In this document: piece by piece, positions 1 to 5,415 of the stretch
Layout of the letters: each line of letters opens with the position of its first letter
How positions within the stretch are numbered: the first letter of the stretch is position 1
Origin: an uncultured Gemmatimonadota bacterium
Lineage (GTDB): Bacteria; Gemmatimonadota; Gemmatimonadetes; Gemmatimonadales; Gemmatimonadaceae
DNA: 6,008 nucleotides
Reading direction: 5' to 3'
Assembly: GCA_946478895.1 (NCBI GenBank)
Contig: CAMLDY010000136.1
Coordinates: forward strand, 1-6,008
The notes under the pieces: model-generated
Database searches by the model: none
The model's input: the letters and a program-made list of their open reading frames with translations, nothing else
Told to the model about the DNA's origin: nothing
Position numbers and translations under genes: made by a program

Positions 1-1728
1 CAGCGCACCTACGCCAACCCGATCGACATCGATTACAAGTACAACTTCGAGCAGCACAACCAGGGAATCTCGTATCGATCGGGCGCCGATCCGGTGATCG
101 TGGTGCAGCGCGGCGAATACTACCTGTTCGAGACCATCGGCGACGGATACTGGCGATCGAAGGATCTCGGGACGTGGGAGCACATCACGCCGACCCGCTG
201 GCCGCTGACTGATGTCGTCGCGCCGGCGGCACTCTCTGTGCGCGACACGATTTATCTCCTGCCGAGCACGACGGCGCCACTGCCGATCATGATGCTGACT
301 GAGCCCGCGACCGGCCGCGTCGAGTTTTACAACCGACTGCTGCCGTGGCTGCCCATGGCTCGGCAGTACGAGCCCGGTGTTTTTGCGAAGCCGGACTCGG
401 TGCAGCCGGGGCCATGGGATCCGGCGTTTTTCTACGACACGGCGAGCAATCGATGGTTTCTGTACTGGAACTCCTCGAACGTGTATCCGCTCAACGTCAT
501 CGAGCTCGACAAGTCAAAACAGCTTGGGTACAAGGGTACGCCGCGCTGGCTGTTCGGTCTCGATCCCGACAAGCACGGCTGGGAGAGATTTGGCCAGGAC
601 CATCGCGACACGACGGTCAAGCCGTTCATCGAAGGCGCGTGGATGACCGAGCACAACGGCCGGTATTATCTGCAGTACGGCGCGCCGGGAACCGAGTACA
701 ACGTGTACGCGACCGGTGTGTATACGAGCGCCGATCCGATGGGCCCGTTCACTTACGCGCCCTACAATCCGGTGGCCTACAAACCAGGGGGATTCGTCGA
801 GGGCGCAGGTCACGGCAACACCTTCCAGGATGTGTACGGCAACTGGTGGAACACCGGCACGCCGTGGATTGCAGTGAACTGGAATTTCGAGCGACGCATT
901 GGATTGCATCCGGCCGGGTTCGACGCCGACGGGCAGATGTTCGTCGATACGAGGTTTGGAGATTTTCCGCACTGGCTGCCGACCAGGTCGAATCAGACCA
1001 GCGAAGATTTATTCACGGGCTGGATGCTGTTGTCCTATCGCAGCCCGGCGACTGCGACCTCTGCTCGCGACACCTTCCCCGCGACCAACGTCACCGACGA
1101 GAATCCGCGCACGTTCTGGGTCGCCGGCGAGAACAAGCCGGGCGAATCGCTCACCATCGACATCGGCCGCAGCTACACGGTCAAAGCGATCCAGGTCAAT
1201 TACGCCGACTACCAATCCGGTCTCTACGGAACTGATTCCTCGGTTTACACCCAGTTCAGACTCAGCACTTCGCCGGACGGGAAGCGCTGGGAAACCGTCG
1301 CCGATCTGTCGCGAGAGCGCCGCGATCGACCGAATGCGTACGTCGAGCTGGCATCGCCGGTGCGCGGCCGATTCGTTCGCTACGAGCACATCCACGTCGG
1401 CGCGAAGAACCTCGCCATCAGCGACATCAGAGTGTTCGGGAACGGAGATGGTCCCCGACCGGCCACGCCGAAACGGCTCACCGCGCGCCGCGAGCGTGAT
1501 GAACGCGACGCCTATATCGCGTGGCAGCCGGTGCGCGGCGCAGTCGGCTACAACGTTCGCTGGGGAATCTCGCCTTCGAAACTGTACGAGACTTACCAGC
1601 GGTTCGCGGATCAAGGGACAACCCTGAACCTTCGCGCCCTCACCGTCGGCCAGAGCTACTGGGTCGCGGTCGAGAGCTTCGATGAGAACGGCGTCTCCGT
1701 GCTAAGCGCCGCGGTGCCCATCAAGTAG
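1..1728 (+). CDS. Family 43 glycoside hydrolase with discoidin (F5/8 type C) and fibronectin III domains, 5' partial
   Basis: The reading frame is open from base 1, so the gene starts upstream; a GTG at 94 would cut off the first catalytic motif and is not the start. Counting residues from base 1 (575 visible), about 25-290 form a GH43 five-bladed propeller. It has an 'ADP' motif with D30 as likely catalytic base, a second acidic site in 'WDPAFFYD' (D140), the likely acid E211 in 'IEGAWM' followed by 'GRYYLQYG', and H271 in 'GHGNTF'. About 341-480 is a discoidin/F5-8C module (ending 'RFVRYEHI...ISDIRVFG'), and 485-574 resembles Fn3. Family knowledge: GH43 enzymes cleave arabinose, xylose or related linkages in plant polysaccharides; accessory modules bind carbohydrate or act as spacers. 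The substrate cannot be read from the sequence. Secretion is likely, but any signal peptide is outside the window. No terminator is visible after the TAG stop. Confidence 0.9.
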   Translation, partial: QRTYANPIDIDYKYNFEQHNQGISYRSGADPVIVVQRGEYYLFETIGDGYWRSKDLGTWEHITPTRWPLTDVVAPAALSVRDTIYLLPSTTAPLPIMMLTEPATGRVEFYNRLLPWLPMARQYEPGVFAKPDSVQPGPWDPAFFYDTASNRWFLYWNSSNVYPLNVIELDKSKQLGYKGTPRWLFGLDPDKHGWERFGQDHRDTTVKPFIEGAWMTEHNGRYYLQYGAPGTEYNVYATGVYTSADPMGPFTYAPYNPVAYKPGGFVEGAGHGNTFQDVYGNWWNTGTPWIAVNWNFERRIGLHPAGFDADGQMFVDTRFGDFPHWLPTRSNQTSEDLFTGWMLLSYRSPATATSARDTFPATNVTDENPRTFWVAGENKPGESLTIDIGRSYTVKAIQVNYADYQSGLYGTDSSVYTQFRLSTSPDGKRWETVADLSRERRDRPNAYVELASPVRGRFVRYEHIHVGAKNLAISDIRVFGNGDGPRPATPKRLTARRERDERDAYIAWQPVRGAVGYNVRWGISPSKLYETYQRFADQGTTLNLRALTVGQSYWVAVESFDENGVSVLSAAVPIK

Positions 1729-1760
1729 ATCGAATCGTCCGACCGGTGAGCAACGAGTGG

Positions 1761-1800
1761 TCCTCTGTTTGCCTTCTTCTACCGGAAACCAAACGGAGGA
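1761..1800 (+). promoter_or_regulatory. Hairpin occluding the Shine-Dalgarno sequence of the small basic gene
   Basis: Bases 1761-1771 (TCCTCTGTTTG) can pair with 1790-1800 (CAAACGGAGGA) over 11 consecutive positions. All are Watson-Crick except one G-U wobble (1766 with 1795). The loop is 18 bases (1772-1789). The 3' arm contains the whole Shine-Dalgarno GGAGG (1795-1799), which lies 4 bases before the ATG at 1804. In the folded transcript the ribosome site would be closed. No T-run follows the stem, so it does not look like an intrinsic terminator. Inferred role: translational control of the gene at 1804 and, through coupling, the two genes behind it. The pairing is seen directly; the regulation is unproven. 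Confidence 0.5.
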
Positions 1801-1803
1801 ACA

Positions 1804-1950
1804 ATGGCAACCAAGAGCAAAGGCCGCATCAAGAATCGCAAGAAATACGAAGCCCTCAAGGACAAAGGCATGAGCAAGACCCGCGCGGCAAAGATCGCCA
1901 ACAGCGGAAAGAAAGGCTCGCGCAAGGGCGGCAAGCACAGCCACAAGTGA
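1804..1950 (+). CDS. Small highly basic 48-residue protein, DUF7218-like
   Basis: ATG at 1804 follows a strong Shine-Dalgarno GGAGG at 1795-1799, and the frame ends with TGA at 1948-1950. The product has 14 Lys and 4 Arg but only 2 acidic residues in 48. Its core, 'IKNRKKYEALKDKGMSK' then 'RAAKIAN' (residues 9-33), resembles a class of small bacterial proteins of the pattern KNxxxYExLxxxGMSKxxAAxIAN, which I recall as DUF7218 or 'hypothetical'. The tail 'SRKGGKHSHK' is lysine-rich and likely disordered. No membrane segment or enzyme motif is present. Function is unknown; charge and tail suggest nucleic-acid contact, which is inference. Its stop overlaps the GTG start of the next gene (GTGA, 1947-1950), implying translational coupling. 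A longer frame from GTG 1746 runs across it, but that frame gives a low-complexity Q/R-rich translation here, as expected of a shadow. Confidence 0.75.
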   Translation: MATKSKGRIKNRKKYEALKDKGMSKTRAAKIANSGKKGSRKGGKHSHK

Positions 1951-2471
1951 TCGCGGACGATGCGCAGGCTGGTCACGCCGACACCGCGGAGGTCGGCGAC
2001 CAGCGCGCCATCCGCGACCGCGTGGTGCGACTGGTGTTCGACGGCGACGAGGCTCGCTTCGAGGAGTTTTTGCGCGCGCTGGAGGATGCGACGCCGGCGG
2101 GCGTCCAGGTAATCCTGCGCGGCAGCGCGGTGACCGGCCACAAGTGGAAAACCGACGAGCCATTCGACGCGGACGGCCCCGGAACGAGCGACATGGACGT
2201 CACTTTCGTCGGCGGAGACATGGTCTCGCTGTTCCGGGAGTTCCACATTCCGGGCGTGCACTCGGTCCCACTCAGTGAAGCGCATCCGTTCGCATCGCCG
2301 ACCCTTGGCTCGTTGCGCAAGCGGTTGTGCGAGATGGCGGGACGACCGGTGAATCTCCAGGCGACGACGTCGATGGTGCAGTTTCTCCGCGACGTGGTGA
2401 TGGGCCAGCCGTATCTCGTGCTGCTCGAAACCCCGGAGGACGGCGAGCCGGACGAATCATCCGATAGCTGA
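1947..2471 (+). CDS. Nucleotidyltransferase-fold-like protein
   Basis: GTG at 1947 is chosen because it overlaps the previous stop as GTGA; this gives 174 residues. The frame continues upstream to a GTG at 1746, but that extension reads through the small gene out of frame. GTG 2022 (residue 26) is an alternative start. Residues 53-60 ('VQVILRGS') and 81-85 ('SDMDV', D82 and D84) match the strand-GS...SDxD pattern of the polymerase-beta nucleotidyltransferase superfamily, which transfers nucleotides using metal bound by acidic residues. The spacer between GS and SDxD is long (about 21 residues) and contains 'FDADGPGT'. A third acidic residue is not obvious: the candidate later strand reads 'RPVNLQA' (133-139), with Asn where Asp would be expected. 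Activity is therefore uncertain and the substrate unknown. There is no Shine-Dalgarno of its own, so translation probably depends on the gene in front. The C-terminus is acidic (162-174). Confidence 0.65.
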   Translation: MIADDAQAGHADTAEVGDQRAIRDRVVRLVFDGDEARFEEFLRALEDATPAGVQVILRGSAVTGHKWKTDEPFDADGPGTSDMDVTFVGGDMVSLFREFHIPGVHSVPLSEAHPFASPTLGSLRKRLCEMAGRPVNLQATTSMVQFLRDVVMGQPYLVLLETPEDGEPDESSDS

Positions 2472-2473
2472 CC

Positions 2474-3244
2474 GTGCGGCTCCTCACCTACAACATTCGC
2501 GAAGGTGGAGTCGGACGCGCCGAGCAAATCGCGGAGGTCATCACATCCGCGAATCCCGATTTCGTGGCGCTCCAGGAAGCGCGGGACCCGGCTGTCATCC
2601 AGCAAATCGCGACCATCACCGGACTCCGTCACTGTGGCTCGCGGCCCTCGCACTCGACAGGATTCATGAGTCGATTACCTGTCGTGCAGCATGCGTGGCG
2701 ACACCCGCCACGAACCCGGCACGCGGTGCTCGAAGTCTCGCTCGGCGAGAGCCTGCCGCGGATCTTCGTCGTGCATCTACGCGCCTGGTTCTCCAACTGG
2801 AGCGAGCAGCAACGCTGGCGTGAATTGCGCGGGCTACTCGACGGCATCAAGGAGCAGCTGGTGCGCGAGCGACACTCCTTCGCCTTCCACATTCTGGCGG
2901 GCGATTTCAACGCGCTCGCGCCCGGGGAAGCATTCGACCCATCGCCGATGCCGGCCTGGATTCGCGGCATGATCTGGCTGAGCGGGCGCGACATCGCGCG
3001 CAAGACGATCGGGATGATGCAAACCGAGGGTTACGCGGATTCCTGGCGAACGATGCATCCCGATTCGGTGCAGCAGCCGGGATTCACGTTCCCGGTCTGG
3101 AATCCGCACGTCAGGCTGGACTACGTGTTCACGCCAACCGCTTACGCATCACGGGTGCGGAGCTGCGAGGTTCGGCGCACGCCCGACGCGGCGCGCACCG
3201 CGTCGGATCACTTTCCCCTGCTGGTCGAGCTGGCTGATTCGTGA
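2474..3244 (+). CDS. Endonuclease/exonuclease/phosphatase (EEP) family hydrolase
   Basis: The 256-residue product spans a complete EEP fold, a metal-dependent phosphodiester or phosphomonoester hydrolase superfamily that includes DNase I, ExoIII, sphingomyelinases and 2'-phosphodiesterases. The signature sites appear in order: N7 in 'TYNIREGG', E35 in 'ALQEA', H101 in 'VVHLR', D144 and N146 in 'AGDFNA', D216 in 'LDYVF', and the terminal D245-H246 in 'SDHFPL'. The metal and catalytic set looks intact. There is no signal peptide or membrane segment, so it is probably cytoplasmic. GTG at 2474 lies 2 bases after the previous stop, puts the first motif at the N-terminus as usual for the family, and has no clear Shine-Dalgarno, suggesting coupling to the nucleotidyltransferase-like gene. 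Substrate cannot be assigned: nucleic acid, lipid head group, or a small nucleotide are all possible. It ends 9 bases from the convergent phosphofructokinase gene, with no convincing terminator between. Confidence 0.92.
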   Translation: MRLLTYNIREGGVGRAEQIAEVITSANPDFVALQEARDPAVIQQIATITGLRHCGSRPSHSTGFMSRLPVVQHAWRHPPRTRHAVLEVSLGESLPRIFVVHLRAWFSNWSEQQRWRELRGLLDGIKEQLVRERHSFAFHILAGDFNALAPGEAFDPSPMPAWIRGMIWLSGRDIARKTIGMMQTEGYADSWRTMHPDSVQQPGFTFPVWNPHVRLDYVFTPTAYASRVRSCEVRRTPDAARTASDHFPLLVELADS

Positions 3245-3253
3245 GGCGCGCGA

Positions 3254-4441
3254 TCAGTCGTTGGTCATGATGAAGAGCGGCGCGCCGTCGAACTCGTAGA
3301 TCGGCCTCAGCCGGTCGGTGTTGTAGAACTTCTTGACGTCGACGACTTTCTTGTCCGACGTCACGCTGGTGATCGGAACACTGTCGTAGAATCCCTTGTG
3401 CACGCTCACCAGCCGCCCGTACTCCTTCTTGAGGATCAGATCGAGCGCGAGGTTGCCGAACACCATCGGCACGATCGAATCGAGCGCGTCGGGATCGCCG
3501 GAGCGTACGAGATAGCCGAGCCGCTGGTTGACGACGTCGATCCGGCGGCCGTTGTTGTACTTCGGTGAGTACTCCTTGAGCGCCGACGCGACCTTGTCCC
3601 CGATGCCGCCGAGCTTTCGGTGGCCGAACATGTCGGTCTCCTCGCTCTCGAAGCTCATGCCGAGGTGCGACTCGAGATTGGCGCCTTCCGAGACGAGCAC
3701 GACGGAGTACTTACTGGGATTCCGATTGTGATCGTAGACCATCAGCTCGGTGAGGTGCTCGACGTTCGCGGCGTGCTCGGGAATCAGGCAGCGATCCGCG
3801 GCGCCGGCCATCGTCGGCAGGAGCGCAGTGAAGCCAGCGTATCTGCCGAACACCTCGATCACCAGGAATCGCTCGTGTGATCCCGCCGACGTGCGCAGGC
3901 GGTGGGTCAGCTCGATGGTGCGCGTCACGCAGGTGCTGAAGCCGATGCAGTAGTCGGTGCCGTACACGTCGTTGTCCATCGTCTTCGGGATCGCGACGAC
4001 GTTCATGCCTTCATCGTGAAGCCGCTTGCCGTAGCTCAGGGTGTCGTCGCCACCGATTGGAATCAGAACATCGACACCGATGTGCTCGAGGTTGCGCAGC
4101 ACATCCTTGGTGATGTCGTTGACTTTCTCGTTGTACCCGCTGAGATGCTTCGGCACTCTGCCCAGCGGGAGGTGGCTGGGACGGGTGCGCGAGGTGTGCA
4201 GGAACGTCCCGCCGGTGCGGCCGGCGCGATTCACTTCCGCCTCGGTGAGATCCTGGACGTTGTCGGAGTTGTCGGCGCCCTTCTCTTTATTGTAGTCGAC
4301 GATTCCGGCCCAACCGCGCCTGATACCGACGACGCGGTAGCCTTCGCGCAGTGCGCGAATGGTGATTGCCCGAATGGCGGGGTTGAGACCGGGGACGTCG
4401 CCGCCGCCGGTAAGAATCGCGATGGTTGGTTTGCTCGGCAT
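3254..4441 (-). CDS. pfp: 6-phosphofructokinase, probably pyrophosphate-dependent
   Basis: This 395-residue protein is a full-length PfkA-superfamily enzyme that phosphorylates fructose 6-phosphate to fructose 1,6-bisphosphate in cytoplasmic glycolysis. Visible sites are 'TGGGDVPGLN' (11-20), 'GGDDT' (130-134), 'PKTMDND' (152-158, with catalytic D156), 'FGRYAG' (198-203) and 'SEGA' (251-254). Family knowledge: ATP enzymes usually have Gly at the second residue after GGD and Gly before TxDND, whereas Asp and Lys (here D133 and K153) mark pyrophosphate users, whose reaction is reversible. Donor preference is thus inferred and should be tested, since some family members depart from this rule. 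It is longer than the roughly 320-residue E. coli enzyme, as many PPi-type members are. The ATG at 4441 is well fixed: an in-frame TAG lies 12 bases upstream (4451-4453 complement). No Shine-Dalgarno is visible. It is transcribed divergently from the thioesterase gene; the 47-base gap shows no clear promoter boxes. Confidence 0.96.
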   Translation of the reverse strand: MPSKPTIAILTGGGDVPGLNPAIRAITIRALREGYRVVGIRRGWAGIVDYNKEKGADNSDNVQDLTEAEVNRAGRTGGTFLHTSRTRPSHLPLGRVPKHLSGYNEKVNDITKDVLRNLEHIGVDVLIPIGGDDTLSYGKRLHDEGMNVVAIPKTMDNDVYGTDYCIGFSTCVTRTIELTHRLRTSAGSHERFLVIEVFGRYAGFTALLPTMAGAADRCLIPEHAANVEHLTELMVYDHNRNPSKYSVVLVSEGANLESHLGMSFESEETDMFGHRKLGGIGDKVASALKEYSPKYNNGRRIDVVNQRLGYLVRSGDPDALDSIVPMVFGNLALDLILKKEYGRLVSVHKGFYDSVPITSVTSDKKVVDVKKFYNTDRLRPIYEFDGAPLFIMTND

Positions 4442-4488
4442 GCGTAAAAGCTAGCGCCGCCGGGACATTCATCCAGTCGGGGCTAACC

Positions 4489-5028
4489 ATGGCCGCCGCC
4501 GGACGGCATTTTTTGACGATTGTGGCGAAGTCTTCGACCTCATCATTTGACGGGCGTTACGCCCATGAGTTTCTCGCCGGCTGGGGGACCATGGACGTCA
4601 ACGGCCACATGGCGAACACCGCTTACCTCGACCTCGCCGCTGACGTCAGGATGGCGTTCTTCGCCGAGCACGGGTTCTCGCCGGCGCAATTCCGCGCGCT
4701 GGCGATTGGGCCGGTGATGAAGAAGGACGAAGTCGAGTATTTCCGCGAGATTGCGCTGTTCGAGACCGTGACCGTCACCTATGCGCTGCTGGCGATGAGT
4801 CCTGATGGCGCGCGGTTCGTGATCGAGAACGAGATCTGGTCGGCGTCGGGCGAGAAAGCGGCGACCGTGCGGTCGACTGGGGGCTGGCTCGACCTCCGCG
4901 CGCGAAAGCTCACCGCGCCACCGCCCGCGCTGCTGTCGGTATTCCAGAAGGTCCCACGGGCACCCGGCTTCGTGGAGCTGTCACCCCGAACCAACGCTGA
5001 GCCAACGGCGACACGAGGAGATTCCTGA
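4489..5028 (+). CDS. Hotdog-fold acyl-CoA thioesterase (4HBT-like)
   Basis: From ATG 4489 the product has 179 residues. The hotdog domain spans about 25-150. Its signature 'MDVNGHMANTAYL' (35-47) holds D36 in the place of the 4-hydroxybenzoyl-CoA thioesterase-type catalytic Asp, followed by G39, H40 and N43. A later stretch 'FETVTV' (strand) and 'RARKLTAPPPAL' match the usual C-terminal part of FadM/YbgC-like enzymes. Family knowledge: these hydrolyse acyl-CoA thioesters in the cytoplasm; the acyl group here is unknown. The last 25 or so residues look disordered. The start is uncertain. The frame is open back to ATG 4426, but that would overlap the divergent phosphofructokinase start. ATG 4489 has only a weak GGGG before it. 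GTG 4522 would give 168 residues and still keep the whole domain. The stop overlaps the next start as TGATG, indicating coupled translation with the VOC gene. Confidence 0.88.
   Translation: MAAAGRHFLTIVAKSSTSSFDGRYAHEFLAGWGTMDVNGHMANTAYLDLAADVRMAFFAEHGFSPAQFRALAIGPVMKKDEVEYFREIALFETVTVTYALLAMSPDGARFVIENEIWSASGEKAATVRSTGGWLDLRARKLTAPPPALLSVFQKVPRAPGFVELSPRTNAEPTATRGDS
4495..4514 (+). other. Short GC hairpin with a T6 run at the thioesterase 5' end
   Basis: GCCG (4495-4498) can pair with CGGC (4504-4507) around a 5-base loop, and six T residues follow at 4509-4514. This has the shape of a weak intrinsic terminator pointing into the thioesterase gene. The stem is only 4 bp and lies inside the chosen reading frame, so it may be chance or a sign that the true start is GTG 4522. 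Confidence 0.2.
5015..5020 (+). promoter_or_regulatory. Ribosome binding site of the VOC gene
   Basis: GAGGAG lies 7 bases before the ATG at 5028, inside the end of the thioesterase gene. It fixes the VOC start and shows that this gene can load ribosomes independently as well as by stop/start coupling. Confidence 0.8.
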
Positions 5029-5393
5029 TGCCACCTACAATCGGAAATGGCAAGATCTGCTACCTGGAGATTCCCACCACGGACATCGCGCGGTCGGTCC
5101 GTTTCTACGAGAAAGTCTTCGGGTGGGAAACGAGAAAGCGCGGCGACGGCGCGACTGCGTTCGACGACGGCGTCGGCCAGGTAAGTGGCTCTTGGGTGAC
5201 GGGGCGCAAGCCGTCGACCAACGCCGGACTCCTCATTTACATCATGATGGACAACGTCGCGTCCACCCTCGAGTCAATCCCGGCGAACGGCGGGAAAGTC
5301 GTGCAGCCGATCGGCGCCGACGCGCCCGAGATCACCGCACGCTTCGCCGATCCCGACGGCAACGTGCTCGGTCTGTATCAGGAGCCCGGCTGA
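5028..5393 (+). CDS. VOC-fold (glyoxalase/bleomycin resistance-like) protein
   Basis: The complete 121-residue product is a single vicinal-oxygen-chelate domain built of two beta-alpha-beta-beta-beta modules. The first opens with 'ICYLEIPTTDIARSVRFYEK' (10-29) and 'VFGW' (30-33). The second begins at about 68-82 and ends with 'DPDGNVLGLYQ' (108-118). Family knowledge: metal-dependent members use His or Glu at four positions. Here E14 is present, but the second-module first strand has Y71 and the usual Glu of 'GNxxEL' is G115, so a classic metal site looks incomplete. This fits the large group of VOC proteins of unknown role with a 'GNxxGLxQ' ending; glyoxalase I activity should not be assumed. 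It is cytoplasmic with no signal peptide. The start ATG shares its A with the thioesterase TGA and has a strong GAGGAG. The pair may act together on a CoA or small-molecule substrate, which is inference from linkage only. Confidence 0.94.
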   Translation: MPPTIGNGKICYLEIPTTDIARSVRFYEKVFGWETRKRGDGATAFDDGVGQVSGSWVTGRKPSTNAGLLIYIMMDNVASTLESIPANGGKVVQPIGADAPEITARFADPDGNVLGLYQEPG

Positions 5394-5396
5394 TCA

Positions 5397-5408
5397 GCGG
5401 AGCTCCGC
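5397..5408. repeat. Perfect 12-base palindrome before the ligase gene
   Basis: GCGGAGCTCCGC is exactly self-complementary and fills the middle of the 22-base gap between the VOC stop and the ligase GTG. As RNA it could form a 4-bp stem with an AGCT loop and would partly hide the only Shine-Dalgarno-like GGAG (5399-5402). As DNA it could be a dimeric protein site. It is short, and GC-rich DNA makes such palindromes fairly easy to obtain by chance. Confidence 0.4.
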
Positions 5409-5415
5409 GCGCACC

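Noticed and set aside
94..96. GTG at 94 as the start of the glycoside hydrolase
   Set aside because: The frame is open to base 1, and the residues before it contain the conserved ADP motif with the likely catalytic Asp, so the start must be upstream of the window.
514..1614. Long ORFs on both strands inside the glycoside hydrolase (345-1235 and 899-1627 on +, 514-972 and 1009-1614 on -)
   Set aside because: They are arginine-rich shadows of a GC-rich gene with no recognisable domains, while the main frame shows three clear domains.
1746..1946. N-terminal extension of the nucleotidyltransferase-like gene from GTG 1746
   Set aside because: It is a Q/R-rich low-complexity translation that reads out of frame through the well-supported small basic gene, and it has no Shine-Dalgarno of its own.
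3234..3257. CTGAT...ATCAG inverted repeat between the convergent EEP and phosphofructokinase genes as a shared terminator
   Set aside because: The stem is only 5 bp with a 14-base loop and no T-run on either side, and it overlaps both coding ends.
3902..4447. 181-residue plus-strand ORF opposite the phosphofructokinase
   Set aside because: It is antisense to a gene with intact catalytic motifs, and its translation matches no family I recognise.
4513..4541. TTGACG at 4513 as a -35 promoter box
   Set aside because: No -10-like hexamer lies at 16-18 bases, and the site is inside or at the very start of the thioesterase coding region.
4552..4564. GGGCG-TTA-CGCCC hairpin in the thioesterase gene
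   Set aside because: It is a short perfect stem inside conserved-looking coding sequence with no T-run after it; chance in GC-rich DNA is the simplest explanation.
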